Shown here: in pieces, positions 1 through 12,108 of the stretch
Layout: each line of letters starts with the position of its first letter
Numbering within the stretch: the first letter of the stretch is position 1
Source of the DNA: Spisula solida
Lineage: Eukaryota; Mollusca; Bivalvia; Venerida; Mactridae
DNA length: 64,000 nt
Direction: 5' to 3'
Assembly (NCBI GenBank): GCA_947247005.1
Contig: OX365962.1
Span: 6,483,201-6,547,200, forward strand
Position numbers and translations under genes: made by a program
Notes under the pieces: generated by a model
Databases searched by the model: none
What the model was told of the DNA's origin: nothing
Seen by the model: only the letters and a program-made list of their open reading frames with translations

Positions 1-2470
1 ATCACATAACCACCATCCCATAACCACAATCTTATAACCACAATCCCATAACCACCATCTCATAACCACCATCCCATAACCACCATCCCATAACCACCAC
101 ATCATAACCACCATCCCATAACCACCATCCCATAACCTACAGCATATAACCTACATCACATAACCACCATCACATAACCATTATCACAAAACCATCATCA
201 CATAACCGTCCTCACATAACCACTATCCCACCATCACCATCCCATACCCACCACCTCATAACCACCATCCTATAACCACCATCCCATAACCACCACCTCA
301 TAACCACCATCCCATAACCTACAGCATATAATCTACATCACATAACCACCATCACATAACCATTATCACATAACCATCATCACATAACCGTCCTCACATA
401 ACCACTATCCCACCATCACCATCTCATAACCACCATCCCATAACCACCATCTCATAACCACCATCCAATAACCACCATCCCACCATCACCATCCCATAAC
501 CACAATCCCATAACCACCATCTCATAACCTACATCCCATAACCTTCATCACATAACCATTATCACATAACCACCATCCCATAACCTACATCACATAACCT
601 ACATCACATAACCACCATCACATAACCTACATCACATAACCATCATCACATAACCGTCCTCACATAACCACTATCCCACCATCACCATCACATAACCTAC
701 ATCACATAACCACTATCCAACCATCACTATTCTACCATCACCATCCCATAACAAACATTTCATAACTACCATCTCGTAAGCACCATCCCATAAACTATAT
801 CCCATAACCACCATCCCATAACCACCATCCCATAACCTACATTTCATAACCACTATCCCACCATCAACATCACATAACATACATCACATAACCATTATCA
901 CATAACCACTATCCCACCATCTCATAACCACCATCACCATCACTATTCTACCATCACCATCCGATAACCACCATCCCATAACCACAATCCCATAACAACC
1001 ATCACATAACCTACATCACATAACCTACATCACATAACCACCATCTCATAACCTACAGCATATAACCTACATACCATAACCTACATCTCGTAACCTACAT
1101 CCCATTACCACCATCCCATAACAACCATCCCATAACCTACAGCATATAACCTACATCTCATAACCTACATCCCATTACCACCATCCCATAACAACCATCC
1201 CATAACCTACAGCATATAACCTACATCTCATAACCTACATCTCATAACCTACATCCCATAACCACAATCCCATAACAACCATCACATAACCTACATCACA
1301 TAACCTACATCACATAACCACCATCTCATAACCTACAGCATATAACCTACATACCATAACCTACATCTCGTAACCTACATCCCATTACCACCATCCCATA
1401 ACAACCATCCCATAACCTACAGCATATAACCTACATCCCATAACCACCATTCCATAACAACCATCCCATAACCTACAGCATATAACCTACATACCATAAC
1501 CTACATCCCATAACCACCATCTCATAACAACCATCCCATAACCTACAGCATATAACCTACATACCATAACCTACATCTCATAACAACCATCCCATAACCT
1601 ACAGCATATAACCTACATACCATAACCTACATCTCATAACAACCATCCCATAACCTACAGCATATAACCTATATCTCATAACTACATTCCCATAACAACC
1701 ATCCCATAACCTACAGCATATAACCTACATCTTATAACCACCATTTCATAACCACCATCCCATAACCGCCATCCCATAACCACCATCCCATAACCACCAT
1801 CCCATAACCACCATCTCATAACAACCATCCCATAACCTACAGCATATAACCTACATACCATAACCTACATCTCATAACCACCATCTCATAACCACCATCC
1901 CATAACCACCATCCCATAATCTACAGCATATAACCTACATACCATAACCACCATCCCATAACAACCATCCCATAATCTACAGCATATAACCTACATCCCA
2001 TAACCACCATCTCATAACAACCATCCCATAACTTACAGCATATAACCTACATACCATAACCTACATCTCATAACCACCATCCCATAACAACCATCCCATA
2101 ACCTACAGCATATAACCTACATACCATAACCTACATCTCATAACCACCATCCCATAACCGCCATCCCATAACCACCATCTCATAACAACCATCCCATATC
2201 CACCATCCCATAACCGCCATCCCATAACCGCCATCCCATAACCACCATCCCATAACCGCCATCCCATAACCGCCATCACATAACCACCATCCCATATCCA
2301 CCATCCCACAATTACCATCTCATAATCACCATCCAATAACCACTATCCCATAACCACCATCTTAAACTAGCACCCTCTAACCATCCCATAATCATTTTCC
2401 CATAACCACCATCACATTACCACCATCTCATTACCACATCCCATAACCACCATCCCATAACCTACACCCT
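1..2470. repeat. G-free ~14-bp minisatellite (CATAACCACCATCC type)
   Basis: About 2.4 kb is built from variants of a 14-base unit, CATAACCACCATCC. Sub-variants such as CCTACAGCATATAACC recur in blocks of several units, giving a loose higher-order structure. The plus strand has almost no G; it appears mainly in the CAGCAT and CCGCC variants. Open frames on the minus strand here are translations of the repeat and are not genes. The array runs off the left edge, so its true length is unknown. Confidence 0.93.
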
Positions 2471-3160
2471 ATAACCACTATCCCAACTGCAGAATACTCA
2501 GAACCAGCACAGGATTATTATCAGTAGCAGCAGCTGCAGCAGCCACCGAAACCACCACCACTACCACCACCACTACCACCACCACAACCACCACCACAAC
2601 CACCACCACAACCACCACCACAACCACCACCACAACCACCGCCATAACCACCACTACAACCACCATCATCACCATCACCATCATCATCATCATCAGCAGC
2701 AGCCACCGATACCACCGCCACAACCACCGCCACCACCACCACAACCACCATCATCACCATCACCTAAACCACCATCATCACCATCATCACCATCACCATC
2801 ATCATCATCATCAGCTGCAGCCACCGATACCACCACCACAACCACCGCCACAACCACCACCACAACCACCATCATCACCATCACCTAAACCACCATCATC
2901 ACCATCATCACCATCACCATCACCATCATCATCAGCTGCAGCCACCGATACCACCACCACAACCACCGCCACAACCACCACCACAACCACCATCATCACC
3001 ATCACCTAAACCACCATCATCACCATCATCACCATCACCATCATCATCATCATCATCATCATCAGCTGCAGCCACCGATACCACCGCCACAACAACCATC
3101 ATCATCAGCAGCAGCAGCAGCCACCGATACCACCGCCACAACAACCATCTTCACCATCAT

Positions 3161-3191
<31 letters not shown>

Positions 3192-3225
3192 TGCAGCCAC
3201 CGATACCACCGCCACAACAACCATC

Positions 3226-3256
<31 letters not shown>

Positions 3257-3540
3257 GCTGCAGCCACCGATACCACCGCCACAACGACCATCATCACCAT
3301 CATCATCAGCAGCAGCTGCAGCCACCGATACCACCGCCACAACCACAATCATCACTATCATCATCATCAGCAGCAGCCACCGCTACCACTGCCACAACAA
3401 CCATCATCACCATCATCATCATCATCAGCTGCAGCCACCGATACCACCGCCACAACAACCATCATCACCACCATCATCACAATCATCATCATCACAATCA
3501 TCATCATCATCATCATCACAATCAAAGCAATCAAATTATC
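2471..3540. repeat. CAC/CAT/CAG trinucleotide tract with ~120-bp higher-order units
   Basis: The sequence changes from the 14-mer to trinucleotide-like runs (ACC, CAT, CAG). A unit of about 120 bases, containing CAGCTGCAGCCACCGATACC followed by ACCACC and ATCATCACC runs, is repeated three times between 2690 and 3060. Shorter versions continue to about 3480. The Val/Gly/Asp-rich frames on the minus strand reflect the repeat and are not believed to be protein. Confidence 0.9.
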
Positions 3541-3913
3541 AACAACGTCTTCATCATGGGCATCATCATCAAAATTATCATTTCCATCACAAAATAAACA
3601 AAGTCACCTTCATTACTCAGAAATCATATATTTTCGGTCAAAACTTAGCAAATTTGTTAATGTCGATGGAGGTCTGTAGGCTAAATGTGAGAATGGTGTA
3701 CCCTTAAAAAAAGACTTTCTGTCGTTGTTTTTAAATTAACGAGCAAATAGTATTGCTGACATAAAAAAATCGCGAATACAGCGAATATATTAATTATGTA
3801 AGTAGGTAAAGTTTTTTATTTTACGTTGCTATTATTCGTATTTACAATAATGCAATATTCCATATAGGCCTTGCCAAATAATCCGTCGCAACGAAACTTT
3901 CCGGCTTAATCCA
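3541..3913. other. Decaying edge of the trinucleotide tract plus unique AT-rich DNA
   Basis: ATCATC-like runs continue to about 3600 and resume at 4201-4270. This suggests the element at 3914-4192 inserted into the margin of the low-complexity tract. I see no exon here. Confidence 0.5.
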
Positions 3914-4192
3914 GGGCCGGTATTTATAAAGCTACTTAGTTGAAAACTAAGAATTTTCTTAAAATCTTGAAATTTCACTTAGTGTATTATAGCTTAATAC
4001 AATCCAGATTATTATCTCTTTATATAGATTTTATGTTTTTTTGTAGAGAGCTACTACATGTATAATCATCAAGGAAACATGAGTTATTTTCCTATTTGCA
4101 GGAAATATATGCCTTGCAAATTTTTGACTATTTTAAGTCAAAATATTTAGGTACAAATGTATTCCACTAAGATGCTTTATAAATACCAGCCC
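3914..4192. mobile_element. MITE family A, copy 1
   Basis: The left end GGGCCGGTATTTATAAAGC is matched in inverse by the right end GCTTTATAAATACCAGCCC, with internal arms around CTTAGTTGAAAACTAAG. The element is about 280 bp with no coding capacity. A second close copy is at 53731-53991 and a diverged one at 52430-52679. Confidence 0.8.
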
Positions 4193-4320
4193 AGACTACA
4201 TTAATATCAACAACATCGCCATCATGGCAATCATCATCAACATTAAACAAAATTCTCATCAACACCATCACGAAAGAACCATAGTCGCCTCGAGTGTTTT
4301 CACATTTATATATTTTTCAG

Positions 4321-4491
4321 CGTATCAAAGTCTCCCGCCATTATTACCCTATCAGGTAGATCACCAGGGACAGGTCAAGCCGAGATATCGACATTTAGCC
4401 AATGGTGGACGACTTCCGGGGGCCAATATGAATTTATTTGCCGGCATGAACTCGAACCTGATGAACGGCATGAATATGATGAATGTGCCAT
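4321..4491 (+). CDS. Gene A exon a (phase 1 to phase 1)
   Basis: The acceptor is ATATATTTTTCAG and the donor is CCAT/GTAAGT. The 171-nt exon is symmetric and encodes the Met/Asn-rich block. The upstream in-frame ATG at 4224 lies in CAT-rich low-complexity DNA and is not taken as the start. Confidence 0.62.
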
Positions 4492-7400
4492 GTAAGTGAT
4501 AATTATGTATATTATATATGACGTCATCACTACGTCATCATCTTCGTCATTATCTGCGTCATCATATATGGCATTATCTTGCGTTTTGTTCCCAGTGTGT
4601 ACATGTGTCAGAACGCGTAGTTGGGGGTACCATAGTACATTCTGTGATTGAGAAAAAATGCAAATTAACTTTATAGTGAATATTCGAAAAAATAAACATG
4701 TACTACATAGATCAATAAGCGGTCATTATCTATAAAATCGTGTCCCTATGGTCAGAACACTTCTACATGTACACTCCTACCTTTTACTGGTTCTAGGTCG
4801 TTTCAGTTAATCTTTAACAGGTCAAGTCAAAGTATTTTTTGGCATGAACAACTAAGTCCATCGCTAAGTAAATAGTCATATACTCGGCGTCAATGAAAAG
4901 TTACCACCTTATTGCCTCTTATGTTTTAAAATCTACGTTACAGTGTGTTAAATGCTGAACACGACTATGTTTTGAACTTACTGTGTAGTCACAGCTATGA
5001 TATTTAACAATATTCAAATGCACACACCATAAAACTTTTGTACCGATAGGTATATATATAGGTAGGTATAGGTATATATTAGTGGTTACTTTTCAGTGAC
5101 GCCCAGTATATATATACACATAAAGCCTCTGGTTGAATAAGTATCCTTTTTCATAAATTCATGAATGTATGTAACGTTATGCCAGTATTATGTATCAAAT
5201 GTATAAAATGTGTGTAGATTATTTATAATATGATAATTATTTGAAATAAAATATGTTTAAACTCAACTATTTTCAGCGCAAAACCTTAATGTGCAACACG
5301 ATGCATTTCACAGGGAAGCAGGTCTCTTCATGAACCCGGTTCTACATAGACGTATACACATGCTACTGAGACAAAAGTAAGAGGTTTTGTCATAGCACAA
5401 TATATTTAAGAAATAAAAATCTGTTCGCGTATTTTGTCGGTGAATGAAACACGGACACTCGTTCGGATGCGGAAAAATTAAATCACGAGTTCGCGACGCG
5501 TTGAAGTTTCTACTATAAAGTTTACGTTCATTCATTTACAAACATGTCACGTAATACGGGGCGTAAAAAGTAACAGCCAGTTTGACAGGTATTTTTATTG
5601 CGGTAATAATACATGCCCTGATTTGCTCTATGCGTATAGGGATTAATCCGCAGATCGTGTTAGAATGTATAATAATAAACAGTACATTTTTGTATAGTCC
5701 AAATAATTTGACGCAACTCTTGACCTTCAATTAGCATAATTTAACAGCTGATAAAATAATTTAACAGCTGATATATTGTCTTCATTTGTATATTTATATA
5801 CCCCGGTTGTATGTTTTCATAAGCGGAAATTATCACGAAGACGCTCGAGGTGTAATACCAACACAAATCTAAGACAAATATTGCACAATTTGCTTGCGGA
5901 AATTGATATATTCAACGCAAGAACCTTGTAATATATTCATGCATAAAGGTCAGGATCATGTCAAATTATCCGTGCTCGACTTTCTGTGAAAAAGTGTAGG
6001 CCTTATATATAGGAAGTTATAAATTGGCAACTGGCAACTGGCAACTGGCAGCCAGCAGCCGATTCAAATTAAAAAAAATATATGTTTCCTAAGAAATATC
6101 GATATGGCAACTGGCAACTGGCAGCCAGCAGCCGATTCAAATTGTTCACAAAAAATCGATATGGCAACTGGCAACTGGCAGCCAGCAGTCGATTCAAATT
6201 TTTCTCAAAACAATATTTTAACTCAGAAAAATCGAATTAGCAACTGGCAACTGGCAGCCAGCAGCCGCTTCAAATTTTCTCAAAAACATATTTTTACTCA
6301 GAAAAATCGAATTGGCAACTGGCAACTGGCAGCCAGCAGCCGATTCATATTTTCTCAAAAAATATTTTTCCCCAGAAATATCGAACTGGGAACTGGCAAC
6401 TGGCAGCCAGCAGCCGATTCAAATTTTTCACAAAAAAATCGAATTGCCAACTGGCAACTGGAAACTGGCAGCCAGCAGCCGATTCAAATTTTCACAACAA
6501 ACTATGGGACGTCATTTAATTGAAGTTTGAAATTAGTATTTTAAATATCTAGACCGACATGGGAAACATGACTTTTTAAGAAAAAAAATGCAGCGGAAAA
6601 TTTTGAAGCCTTGGCGTAAGAAGCCGATTTACGCAGAATAAAACTTTCGACTAGAAGTCCCTTCTGTTCAATTCACCCCACAATCGCTAAAATTGGTCGA
6701 ATTTCAAATACGTCTGCATTTCAATCGTTTGACATTGAAAAGCCATGGGATGACATTTAATTAAAAATTTAATATTTGTATTTTGATAAGATATGGTACC
6801 ATCATTCTAACTGTGGTTGTGGCTGACGGGAACCGATTCCTGCGATGGTGTATGCATATAGTTCCGCCTTCGGGGTCTCCCTTTGTCAGGGCGATCCTTT
6901 ATCGTCCCAGTGACATTATATCGCTCTTTTAGCCTTGTCATTGTAGAATAGTGGCAACGGAATTGCCTGGCGACAGCAGTACGACACAATCACATTCGAT
7001 GAATTCCAGTTTCTTCCGATCGACTGCTTTCATGCAAATATTATATGTGTTAACTTACTTTGTATGCTTTTATTTGATGAGTTTTAACAGGGTTATATAT
7101 AACTTGCAATTTGTCAATACAAAAATTCCAATTTTCAATTTCGCACGAGCGCTATAACTTGCATAACATAGGTTTTACCGGTTTTAGAACAAATATAATC
7201 GTGCGCAAAAATGCACAGAAGTCAAGGGTTTAATCCGTACAACATGAATGTTTTAATAAACACACATTAATAAGGCAGTTGTTACCTATGTAAACGAGTG
7301 GTTAGGGCGCCCGCCGTGGAAGCGGGAGATCGAAGGTTCGAAAGTTGTGTTTGCATTAATGAGGTCGGTTGTTGAGCCGCAAGATGGTTAAAGAATGATT

Positions 7401-10174
7401 ACCGTAGGCCCATCTCTGCCAGGTGCCCGTCAATAATAGAAGGGGTTCGGGAGGTACTGTGCGCACGAAATAAGATGTCTTATAAGTCGAATTGGCTGGC
7501 CCTTTCAATGGTGACACTATAATATACAACTTATACAGTAGGTCCAACCTATATCGTGCGATGAAGAAGAATGTTGTCAACCAACGGATTACTATTAGCA
7601 AGTAATACATTTGAATCGGCTGCTGGTTGCCAGTTGCCAGTTGCCAATTTGTGTCCATTAGGAACATCGAATTGGCAGCTGGCTTCCAGTTCGCAGTTGC
7701 CAATTCAATCCTATATTAAAATTTGAACTGGCTGCTGGCTGCCGGTTCGCAGTTGCCGATTCGATAACAAAAGTCGAATTGGCAGTTAGGTTGTGAAGTT
7801 AGCTGCCATTTGCCAATTCGCGATTCAAAACTTTGAATCTGCTACTGGCAACTGGCAACTGGCTGCTAACTTCACGCACATCCTAAATCAACCGAATTAT
7901 ACGGGCCTCATAAATTTCGCCTTCATCACACCAATGTCAATATCGTTGATCACGGATTATAATAGCGGTTAAAAATGACAGTTAAACATCAATGGAATAC
8001 TAGATTACCTACCTCCGTTAAAGTGTCCAAACTCTTGTAATTTCAATATACAATAAAGAATAAATTTGTTGCAATAAGTAATGAAAAATTAAAACAAATG
8101 TGGAATGGGAGTATAGGAAGAATAGCTCTGAATAGATTTTCAGAAATTTAAAATTTAGACACAAACGAACTATACTAGATTGTATAGATCGAAAACGAGT
8201 ATTGAGCCGCGACTGCACTTTTAGCTGTATACTTTAAGTAGTGAATACCCAACAGCTATTGCTCAGGGGTGGTATTCAATATTGATCTTACTTGACTTAA
8301 GGATAAGGACAACCAATCAGATCACACCATATTAAACTCTTGGTCAGTAACAGGCGATACGATTGGATATCCTTATTCTCAAATTAAATAAGGTCAATAT
8401 TGAATACCATCCCAGGCCCCGTGTTCACAAAGGATTTACTGATCCCGATCATATTTGATCCTGAAAATAAGTTCTTACTTGTTGGAAGTTTTTGAGAACT
8501 TAATACAACACTACTCATTACCATGTAATGAATACCCAAGGTACTTCTAGTTAATATGTTGAAAACACCCAAAACGTTATTCTAACATAGCACGTGGGAT
8601 TTGCCTTCTTTACGTATATTGAGCATACCATATTTTATTACCGCGATAAAATATAGCTGATGATGACGTCACGTTTGACGTCATACTAGTAAACTATGAC
8701 AAATGACGTAACGGTGACGGTAACGTTACTAGGAATGAAAGTAGTTTGACATCAACCTGTCTTGTTGTGCTATACAAGGCAGAGCATTGGCGATGTTAGA
8801 ATCGAAATAATAAATAGGAACTGTGCTTTGTTGTGTTATAAAATATAGGCACTCGTTTGAATGCGTACATTAAATCACTCGTGCTACGCACTCGTAATTT
8901 AATTACTACGCATCCAAACACGTGCCTATACTTTATTACGTAACAAAAAATAGCAATGTATTCATTCTTTCTTAATTAAAAAGTGAATTATTGTACTTCA
9001 GACCGAAAATGATCTTGGAAAGCCATGATCATTTTTTTTAAAACCAGAATTAAATCTAATAATCTAAACATTTTTATAACTAAGTATAAAAACTTATTTT
9101 GATTTATTTGAAATTGGACGATACATCATTATCTATCTACCTGAGTAAAAAAATCAAGCTTTGCATTAACATAATTCCTGAATTTGAAAGGACATCTATT
9201 TGAGCTGGATCCTGATCCGGAACACTTATCCTATGTGAACATGGGGTCTGAGGTCAGATAAGATATCTATACGACGATATTCTTATTTTTTTACAGTGGA
9301 CACAATCAACGAAGAAATTTGTTCGGAATTGTACCCAACAGAATCGTTCCCACACACGCTCCGATGGATCCCGACGTGATGGCTGACCTAATGGAAGCAG
9401 GTTCGTCTGATTTTGTTGGTCCGTCTGTCCGTACTCACCCACATGTAGTTGTGGGTTGAGGAACAATAGACTTTATTTAGATTCTATCCATTCCGTTGCT
9501 TACATGGTACACGTCCGTGCACACGAATGGACACTTGTTGGGTATGAAAGAACAAAAGAAATAACCCGATAAATGTCCATTCGTGAGAATATTCTTCTAT
9601 TCATTCCGTAAGTCTCTTATTTGGTATGTTTCCCTTGTTGGGTACTTTTTAACAAAATAAATACCCAATAAGTGGTCAACCGTAAGGACGTCCGTCCGTC
9701 TGTCCGAGTATGCCCGTACGCACCCACTTGTAGTTGTGGGGTAGGAACAATAGGCTATATTTAGATTATATTCATTCCGTTGCTTACGGGGTGCAAAATG
9801 TTGCTTATGGGGTTTTACAATCAAACGAATGAACAAAAAAACCACAACGTCAAGTCAGGGATAACATCCGTCCGTTCGACCGACTGCTAGCCCGCCACGG
9901 TTGATAAATAGTTACAGGAAATGTTGTGAGGTCAATTATCCACCCCACATGACATAAAATTGTTGAAAAACTTTCTTTACAAGATAAGAAACAAACACAA
10001 GTGTGCCCCGCCGAGGCACGTTTGAACAGTTTTACATATATTATGAATAATTATGTAGTAGCGAACAGAAAAGCATCTCCATCATTTGATCAATGTTTCC
10101 AGATTCCCAAAGCTAATAACTTTGCTGTTTTATTTTCAGCGCAAGCAAGGGGCGTCGGTTCGTTTGGAAGATGA
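4321..10174 (+). CDS. Gene A: 3' four exons of a cysteine-free protein of unknown function
   Basis: Four exons, 4321-4491, 5277-5376, 9297-9400 and 10140-10174, each preceded by a pyrimidine-rich AG acceptor. The internal ones are followed by GTAAGT, GTAAGA and GTTCGT donors. Phases match at every junction (1, 2, 1), giving 135 residues and a TGA stop. The product begins Tyr/Pro/Gln-rich, has a Met/Asn-rich stretch (MNSNLMNGMNMMN), then a His/Arg-rich part, and ends RGVGSFGR. It has no cysteine and no domain I recognise. The incoming phase-1 acceptor means one or more 5' exons, probably including the start codon, lie upstream, perhaps beyond the window edge. Its C-terminal exon pattern resembles gene B on the minus strand, so I infer a related secreted protein. 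The weakest join is 9400 to 10140; reading through instead would end after about 20 further residues. Confidence 0.6.
4492..5276 (+). other. Gene A intron 1
   Basis: The intron holds a run of TGACGTCA-like and CGTCATC motifs at 4517-4570 and a TAGGTATA microsatellite at 5046-5090. No exon is seen. Confidence 0.5.
5277..5376 (+). CDS. Gene A exon b (phase 1 to phase 2)
   Basis: The acceptor is ACTATTTTCAG and the donor is CAAAA/GTAAGA. The 100-nt exon encodes about 33 residues with NVQHDAFHREAGLF and LHRRIHMLLRQ. Unspliced reading stops at once at the TAA inside the donor. Confidence 0.65.
5377..6013 (+). other. Left part of gene A intron 2
   Basis: Unique AT-rich sequence. A degenerate piece at 5440-5505 (CACTCGTTCGGATGCG with AAATTAAATCACGAG) resembles family C hairpin elements at 8770 and 57600. 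The bases AATTTAACAGCTGATA are directly repeated at about 5740 and 5758. Confidence 0.4.
6024..7875. mobile_element. Foldback-type element 2, arms of tandem GGCAACTGGCAGCCAGCAGC units
   Basis: The left arm (6024-6495) has seven copies of a unit with core CAACTGGCAGCCAGCAGCC followed by GATTCAAAT, spaced about 57-78 bp. The right arm (7605-7875) carries about five copies in the opposite orientation (GGCTGCTGG..GCCAGTTGCC). The outermost 7793-7875 is itself a hairpin, starting GTGAAGTTAGCTGCC and ending GGCTGCTAACTTCAC. Plus-strand frames through the left arm are repeat translations. The element lies in intron 2 of gene A. Foldback transposons are known for long inverted arms made of tandem repeats; classification here is inference. 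Confidence 0.6.
7281..7610 (+). mobile_element. tRNA-derived SINE-like insert
   Basis: An A-box-like GAGTGGTTAGGGCGCCC and a B-box-like GAAGGTTCGAAAG at 7296-7345 flank a plausible anticodon arm (CCGCC/GCGGG). No acceptor stem closes the structure, so this is a SINE head or tRNA relic rather than a tRNA gene. It sits between the two foldback arms. Confidence 0.45.
7876..8265. other. No recognisable feature (gene A intron 2)
   Basis: AT-rich unique sequence with no exon-like frame on either strand. Confidence 0.4.
8266..8413. mobile_element. MITE family B
   Basis: The left end GGGGTGGTATTCAATATTG and the right end CAATATTGAATACCATCCC are inverted copies. The 148-bp interior is AT-rich and non-coding. 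Confidence 0.75.
8770..8955. mobile_element. Hairpin MITE family C, copy 1
   Basis: Shares ATTGGCGATGTTAGAATCG and AATAATAAATA, then TGCGTACATTAAATCACTCG and TGCTACGCA, with 57600-57795. Inner arms pair (GGCACTCGTTTGAATGCG against CGCATCCAAACACGTGCC). A CRE-rich stretch with TGACGTCA lies just to its left at 8660-8730. Confidence 0.65.
8956..9296. other. No recognisable feature (gene A intron 2)
   Basis: AT-rich unique sequence running up to the acceptor of exon c. Confidence 0.4.
9297..9400 (+). CDS. Gene A exon c (phase 2 to phase 1)
   Basis: A strong acceptor, TTATTTTTTTACAG, opens the exon. It encodes NQRRNLFGIVPNRIVP followed by THAPMDPDVMADLMEA. The donor GCAG/GTTCGT is weaker than the consensus. 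Confidence 0.62.
9419..9845. repeat. ~280-bp direct duplication with GTCCGTCTGTCCG
   Basis: The segment from GTCCGTCTGTCCG through TTGTGGG, GGAACAATAG and CATTCCGTTGCTTAC at 9419-9503 recurs at 9698-9788. A hairpin (GAATGGACACTTGTTGGGTA against CCCGATAAATGTCCATTC) lies between. It begins only 19 bp after exon c of gene A. Confidence 0.65.
10140..10174 (+). CDS. Gene A terminal exon
   Basis: The acceptor is GTTTTATTTTCAG. The frame encodes AQARGVGSFGR (first Ala formed at the junction) and stops at TGA 10172-10174. No AATAAA lies close downstream; the first I see is near 11217, so the 3' end is unresolved. Confidence 0.55.
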
Positions 10175-12108
10175 GAACATCCTGAATTTGATTGGTTAAT
10201 AACAGAAGAATATTGTCACGTGGATATGACGTCACTATGAATAATAATTACATAAATTAACTTATAAAATGCAGCAGTGGGATTTTTTAGAATATTTGTT
10301 TATTTATTGTGATACTTGATGTAGTTTTCTAACCGTACATTGACGATCTAACGTCGGGCATGAAGGCATGTAAAATCGAGAATTTAGTTGGCCATATAAA
10401 GTATTATATTTAATTTTTATTGTAAATACCTTGAAAGTATTTCACATTTTTGCATTATCCAATAGATTCAACAGTAAATGCCTGCCAAAACTATCTCTAC
10501 TCGGTCGTACAGTCTATTGTATCTAAAAGTTAAGGTTCCTTTGACATACATTTTTTGCGTTTCTAGCAATGGGCCATGGACCTGTTTTATCAAAGCACTT
10601 ACGGAATTCTTAAAATCACGTTCAAATTAAAATTATCGATAATCCATTGACAACTGCAAACACTATATGTTATTATTTATTTAGTTGTTAAACGCCATTT
10701 ACCTTTATTTATCTAGGCCCTGCGTTCACAACACTTTCTTATTAGGTTAAATCTCAGAATCATCTAAGATAAAACAGGTGTATTGGATAATGTAAAATAA
10801 CATATTTTATGTTTATCATCGTAGATGAAAAAGCAGAAAATGTTTTCACAATTTAAGTTACGTAAAATACATGTAATCCGGTGAATGATTTGTACTTTGA
10901 CAGTTTGAAAAAGTCTCTTTTCGAAATGCACGTCCCTTACTCGGCTTTTGTGTATGATAAAGCAAACTGTTCGTCAATTAAAAGTGCTGTGTACTATCAA
11001 GTAATTGTTTTTTGGTAGTCATTTGAAGCATGTTTGTATCAGATATAATCCTGTGCTATATAATTACAGATTGGAGAAGCAACTATACACTTGTTGGGCA
11101 ATGTGTATTGGATATTACTTGTTAAAACAGTTCACTGTTTAAACACGCCCCTTTCCGTGTATTTCGACGGAAAACAGCATGTTTAAAAATAATTATATAT
11201 GAGGGAGCAGAAAAAGAATAAACACCAATCGAAACAAAGTAACCATTTTCTAGATGCCCTTCAAGCGACACATTCAGTTGCTATGTAGGTGGTCGTAAAA
11301 TTTTGCTTCCAAAATGATTGTGTTGTTCCGTCAGCGTATGTCCGATATGTTATTCGTAGATTGTTTGTGTGTGTTCGTCATTCTTTGATACTTTACTGTG
11401 CTTAATACGTGTTATTAACTTAATATGAGCCATTCTCCAGGAAAACCTGTAATTTTGAAAAAAAAAATGCTTTTGAGATTTTCCTTAATTTGAAAGAAAT
11501 ATCATAGTAAAGCAAAGTGCAAAAGGAATAGTGTTAATATCTCTACTTTTAAGTAACTACCAGCCGTTTTGCAGTGGCCCCGTTTAGAGCCTTAAATTGC
11601 GCGATGTCGCGAACTCTAACAAGTAATTCACAAATACTGTATCAAATCGACTCTCCACATAAACTGTTGAAAATACTTTCTCGTTTTATCAATATGTTTT
11701 AATTTTTAAACTATAAATCAGACTCAGAGAAAGTCTAAGTATAATTGTTTTAAACAACTAACTCCTCGTTTTTTTTCTAAATCAGAGTACTTTTCCAAAA
11801 TTAATCACCATAGAAACCATATAAGTTGTTTTGAACTTAAATCATCACATAATTTAGTTAAGATGTAAAAAAAAAGGATTTCCTGGAGACTGACTCATAT
11901 ACAAGATGAAAGTTTATATCGAGAACAAGTGTATAGCTAAGAACATTTGACCTGGAACTAATTAATCCTCGTATGTTTTTGTTATTGTGCCGTAACAATG
12001 TTTTCATCAGTTTAAAAACAACTCTGATTGGACAACGGATAAGCACGGCTTCAAGGATTCCAGGTTAAATGTTTTTAGCTATATTAGTTTATTTTTTCGG
12101 GAGATAAC
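10175..12108. other. Intergenic, downstream of gene A
   Basis: A piece near 10575 (CCTGTTTTATCAAAGCACTT) matches the end of MITE family G at 52767, and 10719 resembles 8414. The rest is unique AT-rich DNA with no exon I can support. Confidence 0.4.

Noticed and set aside
2103..3144. Minus-strand Val/Gly/Trp-rich open frames
   Set aside because: They are direct translations of the 14-mer and trinucleotide repeats, with no splice or start context.
4224..4320. ATG 4224 as the start of gene A
   Set aside because: The 5' part is CAT-rich low-complexity DNA continuous with 3541-3600, and a strong acceptor (TATTTTTCAG) ends at 4320. No plausible signal peptide results.
6104..6530. Plus-strand frames of 72 and 139 residues with ATGNWQPAADS repeats
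   Set aside because: They follow the tandem units of the foldback arm, and frame and stops drift with unit length.
9401..9463. Read-through ending of gene A after exon c
   Set aside because: The frame stays open for about 20 codons into the duplicated GTCCGTCTGTCCG repeat. The spliced exon at 10140 gives an ending more like gene B. Not excluded as an isoform.
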